DNA of 34,723 bases from DATJSJ01 sp035504175 (GTDB lineage Bacteria > Pseudomonadota > Alphaproteobacteria > Acetobacterales > Acetobacteraceae): contig DATJSJ010000166.1 in the NCBI GenBank assembly GCA_035504175.1, positions 1 through 34,723 on the forward strand. The letters are read 5' to 3'. A program made the position numbers and the translations under genes. Below the pieces are notes generated by a model. That model was not told the origin of the DNA. It saw only the letters and a program-made list of their open reading frames with translations, and did no database searches. This document shows positions 23,499 to 31,868 of the stretch, piece after piece. The first letter of the stretch is position 1. Each line of letters starts with the position of its first letter.

Positions 23499-25132
23499 GG
23501 CTTCTTGGTCCGGTTGAGGAAGTGCTCGTCGGGCGGGGCGGCCACGGGTCGCCAGCGCCGGTCGTAATGCACCAGCAATTCGTCCGCCTCCTCGGGCCCG
23601 TCGCTGCCGGATTCGTAGTTGGGGAACTCGGCGTGCTTCTCCCCCCAGTGATCCAGCACCGGCTGCACCACCCGCCAGCCCGCCTCCACCATGTCGGCGC
23701 GCTGGAACAGCGTCGCATCGCCGAGCATCACGTCGTAGAGCAGCGTCTCGTAGCCGACGTTCGGCTCCTTCGGGAACCAGTCATTGTAGCGGAAATCCAT
23801 CCGGACCGCGGCGAGGTCCATCACCGGACCCGGCCGCTTGACCTCGAACTGCAGCGAAATCCCCTCATCGGGTTGGATCTGCAGCACGAGCCAGTTCGGC
23901 CTGAGCCGCTCGACCGGCGTGTCCTCGAACGGTGCGGACGGCGCCTGCTTGAAGCGGATCGCGATCTCCGTCGTCCGCTTCGACATGTGCTTGCCGGTGC
24001 GCAGGAAGAACGGCACGCCAGCCCAGCGCCAGTTCTCGATCGCGAGCTTCATTGCGACATAGGTCTCGATGTTGGAGTCCGCCGCGACGTCCGGCTCCTC
24101 CCGGTAGGCTTGGGCCGCCTGGCCCGCTACCTCGCCCGCGCCGTACTGGCCGCGCACCGCATCCTCCGGATGCGCCGCCTTCATGGCGCGGAACACCTCC
24201 GCCTTCTTGTCGCGGATCTCGTCCGCCGAAAAGCAGACCGGCGGTTCCATCGCTACCATCGCGAGCAGCTGGAACACGTGGTTCGGCACCATGTCCCTGA
24301 GCGCACCGGTCTGTTCGTAGAACCGGCCGCGCCGCTCCACGCCGACCGTCTCGGCGACCGTGATCTGCACGTGGTCGATGCGGTCGCGGTTCCAGATCGG
24401 CTCGAACAGCCCGTTGCCGAAACGGAAGGCCATGATGTTCTGGACCGTCTCCTTCCCCAGGAAGTGATCGATCCGGTAGATCTGGTCCTCCTCCAGCACG
24501 CGCAGGATGCGCGCGTTCAACTCGCGCGCCGAATCGTAGCTGTGGCCGAAGGGTTTCTCGATCACCACCCGACGCCAGAAGCGCGGCTTGCCGTCCGCAT
24601 CCTCCTGCTGGTCGGTCAGCTTCGAGCGGCCGAGTTGATCGACCACCGGACCGAAGAAGCGGTCGGCGATCGCGAGATAGAAGATGACGTTACCTTCGGT
24701 CCCGTGCTGCTGCTCGACCTCCGACAGCACATCATGCAGCGTCCGGTACAGCACCTCATCGTTCAGATTGCCCTGCACATAGCGCATGCCGGACGCAAGA
24801 CGGTTCCAGGGTTCCTCCTCGATCGCATCGACATTGAACTCGGAGGCGGGATTGCCGATAAAACTCGTCAGCATCTCGTGCAGGTGATCCCGCCACAACT
24901 CCGTGCTGCCGGCGGCGAGATCGACGCCGATCAGCGCAAAATGGTCGGGCAGCAGGCCGGTGCGGGAGAGATTGTACAGCGCCGGCACGACCAGACGCTT
25001 GGTGAGGTCGCCGCCGGCCCCGAAGATCACCATCGCACAGGGATCGGCTTCCTTCGGCGCGTGCCGGGGGGCGGCGGCCACCACCTGCGCGGCAGCGGGC
25101 GAGGGCGGCGCGGCAGTCTGGTCGTCGGGCAT
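23495..25132 (-). CDS. zwf: glucose-6-phosphate 1-dehydrogenase
   Basis: A 545-residue Zwf that oxidises glucose-6-phosphate to 6-phosphogluconolactone with NAD(P)+. The cofactor motif FGAGGDLTKR is at 37-46, EKPFG at 192-196 and the active-site RIDHFLGKE at 220-228, all family hallmarks. The protein is about 50 residues longer than the usual 490. Part of the excess is an Ala/Pro-rich N-terminal tail of about 32 residues ahead of the Rossmann fold. The ATG at 25132 has GGAGAGAG at good spacing; the frame upstream to 25309 runs through hairpin repeats and is rejected. It overlaps the HAD gene by four bases. The 127-base gap to tal holds a REP-like cluster. Confidence 0.95.
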   Translation of the reverse strand: MPDDQTAAPPSPAAAQVVAAAPRHAPKEADPCAMVIFGAGGDLTKRLVVPALYNLSRTGLLPDHFALIGVDLAAGSTELWRDHLHEMLTSFIGNPASEFNVDAIEEEPWNRLASGMRYVQGNLNDEVLYRTLHDVLSEVEQQHGTEGNVIFYLAIADRFFGPVVDQLGRSKLTDQQEDADGKPRFWRRVVIEKPFGHSYDSARELNARILRVLEEDQIYRIDHFLGKETVQNIMAFRFGNGLFEPIWNRDRIDHVQITVAETVGVERRGRFYEQTGALRDMVPNHVFQLLAMVAMEPPVCFSADEIRDKKAEVFRAMKAAHPEDAVRGQYGAGEVAGQAAQAYREEPDVAADSNIETYVAMKLAIENWRWAGVPFFLRTGKHMSKRTTEIAIRFKQAPSAPFEDTPVERLRPNWLVLQIQPDEGISLQFEVKRPGPVMDLAAVRMDFRYNDWFPKEPNVGYETLLYDVMLGDATLFQRADMVEAGWRVVQPVLDHWGEKHAEFPNYESGSDGPEEADELLVHYDRRWRPVAAPPDEHFLNRTKKP

Positions 25133-25154
25133 GGCGCTCTCTCCAAAGAAGAAA

Positions 25155-25235
25155 GGCCAGGGGCTCCGCCCCTGGCCGGGCTCCCATCGCGCAAGCGCGA
25201 TGGGGACCCCGATCGCCGGGGCCGGACGGCCCCGG
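25155..25235. repeat. REP-like cluster of three hairpins between tal and zwf
   Basis: Three hairpins in a row: 25155-25177 (10-bp stem GGCCAGGGGC/GCCCCTGGCC, loop TCC), 25183-25204 (10-bp stem CCCATCGCGC/GCGCGATGGG, loop AA) and 25216-25235 (stem CCGGGGCCG/CGGCCCCGG, two-base loop). Read on the minus strand, the first and third match the two hairpins at 40-84 in order; the middle one is extra. In the operon mRNA this cluster separates tal from zwf and could stabilise the upstream tkt-tal part or attenuate transcription. Confidence 0.65.
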
Positions 25236-25259
25236 ACCCCAATGACTGCAGGCGTCAGG

Positions 25260-26363
25260 TCAGTTCTTGGCCGCCTTGGCCACCGCGGCGAGCAGCTTGT
25301 CGAACGCATCGGCGAATTGCTTCACGCCGTCCTCGACCAGCTCGGACGCGACCTCGTCGATCGAGATCCCGGCCTTGGCCAGCGTCGCCATCGTCGCATG
25401 CGCCTGGTCGACATCCTTCTCCACCGCATCGGCCTTGATCGTGCCGTGGTCGCGGAACGCATCCATCGTCGCCGGCGGCATCGTGTTGACCGTGTCGCGG
25501 CCGATCAGTTCGACGACGTAAAGCGTGTCGGGGAAGGCCGGATCCTTGGTGCTGGTCGAGGCCCAGAGCAGACGCTGCGTCTTCGCCCCCGCGGCGGCGA
25601 GCTTCTCCCAACGCGGGCCGGCGAACAGCGCCTTGTAGCGCTCATAGGCGTGCTTGGCGTTGGCGATCGCGACCTTGCCGCGCAGTGCCTCCATCGCCGC
25701 CTTGTCGCCGGTCTTGGCCAGCTTCTTGTCGACCAGGCTGTCGATGCGGCTGACGAAGAAGCTGGCGACGCTGCCGGTGCGCGAGACGTTGGCACCGGCC
25801 TTCGCCAGCGTCTCGAGGCCGCTGATATACGCCTCGACCACCTGCTCGTAGGCCGGCACGCCGAACAGCAGCGTCACGTTGATGTTGAGCCCGCGCCCGA
25901 TCAGCTCGCGGATCGCGGGAATGCCGGCCGGCGTCGCCGGCACCTTGACCATCAGGTTCGGCCGGTCGACGCGCCCCCAGAGCCGCACCGCCTCCTCGAT
26001 CGTCGGCTGCGTCTCGTTGGCGAGATAGGGCGACACTTCGAGGCTGATATAGCCGTCGCGGCCACCGGTCGCGTCGTAGACCGGGCGCAGCACGTCGGCA
26101 CCGGCCTGGATGTCTTCGATCGTCAGATGATCGTAGATCTCGGAGACGTCGTGATGCCCGGCGCCCTCGAACTGCTTCAGGTCTTCGTCATAGAGATTGC
26201 TGTGGCCGATCGCCTTCTCGAAGATCGCCGGGTTCGAGGTGACGCCCTTCAGGCCGTCGCGCTCGATCAGGGTGCGCAACTCGCCATTGCTGATGATGTC
26301 GCGCCGGACATAGTCGAGCCAGGGCGACTGGCCGCAGGACTCGAGCTGCTTCAGCGGGTTCAT
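25260..26363 (-). CDS. tal: transaldolase
   Basis: A 367-residue transaldolase transferring a dihydroxyacetone unit between sugar phosphates by a Schiff base on Lys140 (in PNLMVKVPATPAG). Other blocks: LKGVTSNPAIFEKAIG, YISLEVSPYLA and VSRTGSVASFFVSRIDSLVD. This longer form is the type found in actinobacteria, cyanobacteria and Acetobacteraceae; in some Acetobacteraceae it is fused to glucose-6-phosphate isomerase, but here it ends as a free-standing protein. The start at 26363 has a strong SD (AGGAGGAG), and the tkt stop TAG lies inside that site, so translation is coupled. Confidence 0.95.
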   Translation of the reverse strand: MNPLKQLESCGQSPWLDYVRRDIISNGELRTLIERDGLKGVTSNPAIFEKAIGHSNLYDEDLKQFEGAGHHDVSEIYDHLTIEDIQAGADVLRPVYDATGGRDGYISLEVSPYLANETQPTIEEAVRLWGRVDRPNLMVKVPATPAGIPAIRELIGRGLNINVTLLFGVPAYEQVVEAYISGLETLAKAGANVSRTGSVASFFVSRIDSLVDKKLAKTGDKAAMEALRGKVAIANAKHAYERYKALFAGPRWEKLAAAGAKTQRLLWASTSTKDPAFPDTLYVVELIGRDTVNTMPPATMDAFRDHGTIKADAVEKDVDQAHATMATLAKAGISIDEVASELVEDGVKQFADAFDKLLAAVAKAAKN

Positions 26364-26375
26364 GGAATTCTCCTC

Positions 26376-28451
26376 CTACTCGGCGGCCTGGCGCATGCTG
26401 CGCGTGCGATCGCGCTGCGCGCGCGCCGCGGCGACCACCTTCTCGACGGTGAAGCCGAAATTCTCCAGCAGCATCTTGATCGGCGCCGAGGCGCCGAATG
26501 TGCGCATGCCGATGATCGTGCCGCGCATGCCGACATAGCGCTCCCAGCCGAGCGTCCCCGCCGCTTCGACGGAGACGCGCCCCATGATGTCCGGCGGCAG
26601 CACCTCGTCCTTGTACGCCTGGTCCTGCTTCTCGAACAGTTCCCAGCACGGCATCGACACGACGCGGGCGCGGATGCCCTCCTTCGCCAGGGCTTCATGC
26701 GCGTCGACGCAGAGCGAGACTTCGCTGCCCGTCCCGATCAGGATCACCTCCGGCCGTCCGTCCTTCGGATCGGCGAGCACGTACGCGCCGCGCGCCACAC
26801 CGCTCGCCGCACCGTATTTCGACCGGTCCAGCGTCGGCAGCTTCTGCCGGCTCAGGATCAGAGAGAACGGCTCGTGCTTGGATTGCAGCACCACCCGCCA
26901 CGCTTCCGCCACCTCGTTGGCGTCGCACGGGCGCATGACGTGCATCCCGGGAATGCCGCGCAGCGCCGCGAGCTGCTCGATCGGCTGGTGCGTCGGCCCG
27001 TCCTCGCCGAGGCCGATGCTGTCATGCGTGAACACCCAGGTGACCGGCAGCTCCATCAGCGCCGAGAGCCGGATCGGCATCCGCATGTAGCTCGAGAAGA
27101 TCAGGAAGCCGGAGCCGTACGGCCGCAGCTTCGACAGCGCCATGCCGTTGCAGATGGCACCCATCGCGTGCTCGCGGATGCCGAAATGGAAGTTGCGGCC
27201 GGCGTAGTTGTCCGCCTCGAACTCGCCGGCTTCCTTGAACTTGAGGTCGGTCTTGGTCGACGGCGACAGATCGGCGGCGCCGCCGAGCAGGTAGGGCACC
27301 GTCTCCGCCAGTTTGTTCAGCACCTTGCCCGAGGAATCGCGGCTGGCGATACCGCCCGGATCGGCCGGGAAGCTCGGGATCGCGTGCTCCCAGCCCTCGG
27401 GCACGTCGCGCACCTGCATCGCCTCGAACTGGCTTGCCAGGTCGGGATGCGCGGCGCGGTAGCGCTCGAACATCGCCTTCCACTCTGCCTCGGCCGCCGC
27501 ACCGCGGGCGCCGACGCCGTCCTGGAAGCGCTGGTAGACGCCATCCGGCACCAGGAAATGCGCATCCTCCGGCCAGCCATAGACGCGCTTGGTCAGGCGC
27601 ACCTCGTCCTCGCCGAGCGCCTCGCCATGCGCCTCGCGCGTGTCCTGCTTGTGCGGCGAGCCGAAGCCGATATGGCTCTCCACGATGATCATGGTCGGCC
27701 GGCTCTGCTCGCGGTCGAAGCCGGCGAGTGCGGCGCGGAACTCCGCCCGGTTCTCGGCGTCGCGCACATGCAGCACGTTCCAGCCGAAGGCGAGGAAGCG
27801 GGTGCCGACATCCTCGGTGAAGGCGAGCGTGGTCGGTCCCTCGATCGAGATGCGGTTGCTGTCGTAGATCCAGCAGAGATTGGACAGCTTCAGATGGCCG
27901 GCGAGCGAGCCGGCCTCGCTCGAGATGCCCTCCATCATGTCGCCGTCGCTGCACAGCACGAACACGTTGTGATCGACGACGGGGAAATCCGGCCGGTTGA
28001 AATGCGCCGCCATCCAGCGCTCGGCGATCGCCATGCCGACGCTCATGCCGACACCCTGGCCGAGCGGGCCGGTGGTCGCCTCGACGCCGCCGGTCAGGTG
28101 GTACTCGGGATGGCCCGGCGTGGAGCTGTCGAGCTGGCGGAACTGCTTGATGTCGTCGAGCGAGACGCTCGGCTTGTCCTTCACCTGGTAGCGCGCCACC
28201 GCCCGCGTGCCGGTCAGGTGCAGCAGCGTGTAGAGCAGCATCGAGGCGTGGCCACAGGACAGGACGAAGCGGTCGCGATCCGGCCAGACCGGGTTCGCCG
28301 GGTTGAAGCGCAGCCGTTCCTGCCACAACGTATAGGCGACCGGCGCCATCGACATCGGCGTGCCCGGATGGCCCGAATTGGCCTTCTGCACCGCGTCCAT
28401 CGCCAGCGTCCGCATGGTGTCGATGGCGAGTGCGTCGATATCCTTGGTCAT
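26376..28451 (-). CDS. tkt: transketolase
   Basis: A 691-residue thiamine-diphosphate enzyme transferring two-carbon units between sugar phosphates. The substrate-binding ANSGHPGTPMSMAP is at about 24-37, the ThDP/metal motif CSDGDMMEGISSEAG at 167-181, the loop THDSIGLGEDGPTHQP lies in the pyrimidine domain and GTGSEVSLC in the C-terminal domain. The ATG at 28451 follows AAGGA; a frame extending to 28484 adds eleven residues without a site. It is the first gene of the operon, with a promoter candidate about 60 bases upstream, and it is followed 12 bases later by tal. Confidence 0.96.
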   Translation of the reverse strand: MTKDIDALAIDTMRTLAMDAVQKANSGHPGTPMSMAPVAYTLWQERLRFNPANPVWPDRDRFVLSCGHASMLLYTLLHLTGTRAVARYQVKDKPSVSLDDIKQFRQLDSSTPGHPEYHLTGGVEATTGPLGQGVGMSVGMAIAERWMAAHFNRPDFPVVDHNVFVLCSDGDMMEGISSEAGSLAGHLKLSNLCWIYDSNRISIEGPTTLAFTEDVGTRFLAFGWNVLHVRDAENRAEFRAALAGFDREQSRPTMIIVESHIGFGSPHKQDTREAHGEALGEDEVRLTKRVYGWPEDAHFLVPDGVYQRFQDGVGARGAAAEAEWKAMFERYRAAHPDLASQFEAMQVRDVPEGWEHAIPSFPADPGGIASRDSSGKVLNKLAETVPYLLGGAADLSPSTKTDLKFKEAGEFEADNYAGRNFHFGIREHAMGAICNGMALSKLRPYGSGFLIFSSYMRMPIRLSALMELPVTWVFTHDSIGLGEDGPTHQPIEQLAALRGIPGMHVMRPCDANEVAEAWRVVLQSKHEPFSLILSRQKLPTLDRSKYGAASGVARGAYVLADPKDGRPEVILIGTGSEVSLCVDAHEALAKEGIRARVVSMPCWELFEKQDQAYKDEVLPPDIMGRVSVEAAGTLGWERYVGMRGTIIGMRTFGASAPIKMLLENFGFTVEKVVAAARAQRDRTRSMRQAAE

Positions 28452-28511
28452 CGATCTGTCCTTCGATGCTGAACCACGCGGCATCCGGGGCGGCGCCGGA
28501 CCTTCAGGCGG

Positions 28512-28540
28512 GATGTCGGCGACCGGGGCCGCCCTGTCAA
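28512..28540 (-). promoter_or_regulatory. candidate sigma70-type promoter of the tkt operon
   Basis: On the minus strand TTGACA (28540-28535), a perfect -35 box, is followed after 17 bases by GACATC (28517-28512), a weak -10. It lies 61 bases upstream of the tkt ATG in the 175-base gap before fucU. The exact -35 and ideal spacing support it; the poor -10 lowers confidence. Confidence 0.4.
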
Positions 28541-28626
28541 ATCGGCGCCATCCGGGCTCTGGTTACGACTCAGCACCCGCCGACCCCCTCGCGTCAACGA
28601 CACCGCCGTGACGGTCGGCGCGCGTC

Positions 28627-29052
28627 TCAGGGCCGGATCACCCCTTTGCTGAGCAGGATGTTGCCGTACAGCCGGCGCTCGCCGGTGCGCACCACCACGA
28701 AGGCGTTTTCGGTCGTGCGGTAGAAGGCGTGGCGCTCCAGCCCGGTCGGGCCGCCGGCGCGGTGCCGCGCCAGGATGGTGGTGAAATCGCGCACCGCGTC
28801 CGGCACTTCATGCGGATCGCCCACCACCTGCATCACGCAGGCAGGATCGGGGATGAAGTCGTCGAGCGGCATCAGCGTCAACACCGCCTCGAGCACGGCG
28901 GAGGCGTCCACGCCCGGCAGTTCCACCAGTCGCTGTGCCAGTGCTGCTGCCGGAAAATTGGCGTCGACGATCGCGATGCGGTCGCCGTGTCCCATGGCGG
29001 CGAGGGCGTGCAGCAGATCGGGGGTAAGCAGAGGCGGGATGCCGCGCAACAT
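28627..29052 (-). CDS. RbsD/FucU family sugar mutarotase
   Basis: A 141-residue protein of the RbsD/FucU family, which catalyses anomer interconversion of free sugars (fucose or ribose) and forms ring-shaped oligomers. Conserved residues are present: His22 and Asp24 in MGHGDRIAIVDANFPA, and the C-terminal YGNILLSKGVI with its Tyr and Asn. The length and the central H-x-E-like region (RHAFYRTTENAF) fit FucU better than RbsD. The ATG at 29052 fits the family start (MLRGIPPLLTPDLLHAL); the upstream extension to 29124 is not family-like. It precedes the tkt operon on the same strand but with its own gap; no fucose or ribose transport genes are near. Confidence 0.88.
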   Translation of the reverse strand: MLRGIPPLLTPDLLHALAAMGHGDRIAIVDANFPAAALAQRLVELPGVDASAVLEAVLTLMPLDDFIPDPACVMQVVGDPHEVPDAVRDFTTILARHRAGGPTGLERHAFYRTTENAFVVVRTGERRLYGNILLSKGVIRP

Positions 29053-29145
29053 GGCTGCCTGTCCGATCGTTGATTGCGTGCGCGAGGCTAGCCCAGCCTC
29101 CCTGCCGCCGAACAGGCCCCCCAACCGATGGTGAAGGCCGGACCC

Positions 29146-30573
29146 TCAGGCCCCGGCGGTCGGGTGCCCGCCGCGCTCGCGCGCCGCGAACCCGCCCGGG
29201 GGCAATGCTCCGGGTTGCGGCTCCGCCACCGGCAGCCACACCCGGAACGTCGATCCCTGACCTTCCACGCTGTCGATCTGGAACTGCCCGCGGTGCCGGT
29301 TGACGATGTGCTTGACGATGGCAAGACCGAGACCGGTCCCGCCCACCGCCCGCGACCGCCCCTTGTCGACGCGGTAGAACCGCTCCGTGAGCCGCGGCAG
29401 ATGCTCGCGCGCGATGCCGGGCCCGTCGTCGCTCACTGCCAGCACGATGCCGGGCCGCGCCGGCCATCGCTCACCCTGCGCGGCTGCGGCCGCGACCCGT
29501 ACCGTGCCGCCCTCGCGCCCGTATTTCATCGCATTGTCCATCAGGTTCTGCAGCACCTGGGCGAGCTGGTCGGCATCGCCCTCGACGACCGGCAGGGGTC
29601 GCGTCACGTCGAGCTCCAGCCGCATGCGGCGGGCGTCGAGGCCGGGTTCGAAGCCGGCGGCGATGCGCGGGATGAGGCTCGCGAGATCGACCTGGCCGGC
29701 CGGGCGCTGATGCTCGGTCAGTTCGATGCGGGAGAGGCCGAGCAAATCGTCGATCAGCCGGTTCATGCGCCCGGCCTGTTCGGCCATGATGCCGAGGAAG
29801 CGCGCCTGGGCGGGTGGGTCGTCGGCCGCCGCACCGCGCAGCGTCTCGATGAAGCCGATCAGGCTGGCGAGCGGCGTGCGCAGCTCGTGGCTGACATTGG
29901 CGACGAAATCCGCCCGCATCCGCTCGACCGCGCGCTCGCGGGTGCGGTCGGCAAGCACCACCACGATCTGCCCGCCATCGGCGAGCGGCGGGTCGAGGAT
30001 CAGCACCGTCGCCGCCAGTTCCCGTTCGACCGGCAGCGGCAGCGTCACCTGGGCGGTCTGCCTGGCCCCCTGCGCCAGGCCGCGATCGATCGCCGCCCGC
30101 AGGCCGGGGTGGCGCAGCACCGAGGCGATGTCACCGCGGAACGCCGCGCGGGCCGCGGCATTGGCGCGCCGGACGCCGCGATCGGCGCCCAGCACCAGCA
30201 GCGGGTCGGGCAGGTGCTCGACGATGCCCTGATCGGCGCGTCGCAGACGGCCGACCTGGCTCGCCTGTTCCGAGGCGGTGCGGGCCAGCCGGCCGATCTC
30301 CTCGGCAACGACCGCGAGCGGTGCCAGGCGCGGCCGGGGCGGCCGCCGCGCCAGACCCGCGGCCGGGTCGGCCACGGCGAGCCGCAACGCCGCCTGCACG
30401 CGGGCGATGTCACGCGCCCAGAGCAGCACCAGCAACAGTCCGGCCGCGAGCACGACGGCAATTCCGAGCGCGACCGGCTTCGCGGCCACCCCGGTTGCGA
30501 GCAGCGCCAGCAGCACCGCGACCGGCGCCGCGACCACGAGGCAGGTGGCAGCGAGCAACCTGGCGAGCAGCAC
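29146..30573 (-). CDS. PhoR-like sensor histidine kinase
   Basis: A 475-residue membrane histidine kinase. Two N-terminal hydrophobic helices (about 5-28 and 33-52) have almost no periplasmic loop, as in PhoR. A PAS-like region (about 113-215, IVEHLPDPLLVLGADRGV) follows. The HisKA dimer domain carries the phospho-accepting His229 in FVANVSHELRTPLASL; the ATPase domain has N-box NLMDNAMKYG (343-352), DDGPGI (382-387), RFYRVDKGRSR and GGTGLGLAI (411-419), RSR-G-G-T-G-L-G-L-A being strongly PhoR-like. The start is a GTG at 30573 with only a weak site. PhoR responds to phosphate limitation with PhoB; no phoB, phoU or pst gene is in the window, so the assignment rests on the sequence pattern alone. 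The gene may pair with a regulator elsewhere. Confidence 0.85.
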   Translation of the reverse strand: MLLARLLAATCLVVAAPVAVLLALLATGVAAKPVALGIAVVLAAGLLLVLLWARDIARVQAALRLAVADPAAGLARRPPRPRLAPLAVVAEEIGRLARTASEQASQVGRLRRADQGIVEHLPDPLLVLGADRGVRRANAAARAAFRGDIASVLRHPGLRAAIDRGLAQGARQTAQVTLPLPVERELAATVLILDPPLADGGQIVVVLADRTRERAVERMRADFVANVSHELRTPLASLIGFIETLRGAAADDPPAQARFLGIMAEQAGRMNRLIDDLLGLSRIELTEHQRPAGQVDLASLIPRIAAGFEPGLDARRMRLELDVTRPLPVVEGDADQLAQVLQNLMDNAMKYGREGGTVRVAAAAAQGERWPARPGIVLAVSDDGPGIAREHLPRLTERFYRVDKGRSRAVGGTGLGLAIVKHIVNRHRGQFQIDSVEGQGSTFRVWLPVAEPQPGALPPGGFAARERGGHPTAGA

Positions 30574-30617
30574 GGCGCCGCTTCAGCCGGAACCGACCGC
30601 CGCCCTGCGCATCCGGG

Positions 30618-31868
30618 TCAGCTCGCGGAACCGGTCAGGCTGGTCGGCGGCGGCTGCACCATGCGGGCCGTCCCGTCGCTCTCGATCTCGAACACGCCAA
30701 GCCCGCGCCGGACATGCCCGTCCGGAAGCAGCACCAGCAGGCCGTTGGCGCCGGAGAAGCCGTCCGGGCGGGTGAGGGCCTCGAGGGGATAGCCGGGGCC
30801 GCCCTGCGCCGCGAGGACCCTGGCGATCGCCGCGGCGTCGAAGGCGATCGAGGCCAACCGGGGCGGCGGGCTGCCGTAGCGGGCGGCGTAGAGCTGCTGA
30901 AAGCCCTGCTCCGCCGCCGGGTCGGGATCGGCATACCAGGCACCCGCGAGGCTGCCGAGACGGCTGACCTGCGATGCCCAAAGCCCCGGCCCGAGCACCC
31001 GGACCTGCGGCGCGCCGATGCCGTAATAGGCGAGCAGCGGCGCCAGCTCGAGGGCGTGCGGGCCGACGGCTGAGACCAGCAGCGCGTCGAAGGGCGGCGG
31101 TGGCACCGGCGGCGGCTCGCTGCCGGACGTCGGATGCGCGTGCGCCTCGATCGCGGCGCGGCGGTCGGTGAAGTCGGACAGATCCGCCAGGGTGGTGTTG
31201 AGGCTGGAGAAACCCGGATCGACGCGGCGGATGTCGGGCGCCGGCAGGCCGACCTCGGCCAGGCTGCCAGTCAGCGCCTCGGTCAGCGCATTGCCGAATG
31301 CGTCCGCCTCGAGCAGGCCGGCGAAGCGACTGCGGCCATCGGCCTGCGCCGCCGCGACCAGCCGGCGCACCTGCTGTGCCGGCGTGATGCCCATAACCCA
31401 GACCCCCGGCTGCGCCTGCGACGGATCGCTGGTGAAGGCGAGCACCGGCACGTTGGCCGCACGGGCGAGCGGCGCTGCCGCCGCCGTCTCCGGCGCCGTG
31501 AGCGGGCCCAGAATCAGCGTCGCGCCGGTCGCGAGCGCCTGGCGCGCGGCGGCGGCCGCGCCCTCCGGCGTGCCCATCGTGTCGCGCACGTCCAGCCCGG
31601 GCGCGCCGGGTCCGCCGAGCGCGAGCTGCGCCGCCTGCTGCAACGTCTGGGCCAGGGTGGCATTGTCACCACTGAGCGGCAGCAGCAGCGCGACATGCGG
31701 GCCGGCCGGGATCGGCGTGGCGGCGCCCGGCAGCGGCGCCGGCGCGCCGGGGGCGAGGCCCGGCTGTCCCAGGCTGGTCGGCCCCGGCGGGTAGACCGGA
31801 GGCGCAGATTCGACGCAGGCGGCAAGCGGCAGGCTCGCGCCCAGGAGAATGAATGCCCGACGACGCAT
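30618..31868 (-). CDS. LpoA-type penicillin-binding protein activator, lipoprotein
   Basis: A 416-residue predicted lipoprotein with lipobox LAAC (Cys18). A Pro/Gly/Ala-rich linker is followed by a periplasmic-binding-protein type I fold: HVALLLPLSGDNATLAQTLQ (start of lobe one), ATLILGPLTAPETAAAAPLA and VPVLAFTSDPSQAQPGVWVM. LpoA activates penicillin-binding protein 1A from the outer membrane in gammaproteobacteria; alphaproteobacterial homologues are shorter and lack the N-terminal TPR domain, as here. The gene diverges from rsmI, the same pairing as E. coli lpoA-rsmI, which supports the name. The start at 31868 has AAGGAG (31880-31875) at 6-base spacing; its first 16 bases overlap the rsmI 5' end. 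Confidence 0.85.
   Translation of the reverse strand: MRRRAFILLGASLPLAACVESAPPVYPPGPTSLGQPGLAPGAPAPLPGAATPIPAGPHVALLLPLSGDNATLAQTLQQAAQLALGGPGAPGLDVRDTMGTPEGAAAAARQALATGATLILGPLTAPETAAAAPLARAANVPVLAFTSDPSQAQPGVWVMGITPAQQVRRLVAAAQADGRSRFAGLLEADAFGNALTEALTGSLAEVGLPAPDIRRVDPGFSSLNTTLADLSDFTDRRAAIEAHAHPTSGSEPPPVPPPPFDALLVSAVGPHALELAPLLAYYGIGAPQVRVLGPGLWASQVSRLGSLAGAWYADPDPAAEQGFQQLYAARYGSPPPRLASIAFDAAAIARVLAAQGGPGYPLEALTRPDGFSGANGLLVLLPDGHVRRGLGVFEIESDGTARMVQPPPTSLTGSAS

Noticed and set aside
24903..28472. 1189-codon open frame on the plus strand, antisense to zwf, tal and tkt
   Set aside because: It runs across three well-identified minus-strand genes and has no recognisable motif; it is a composition artefact.
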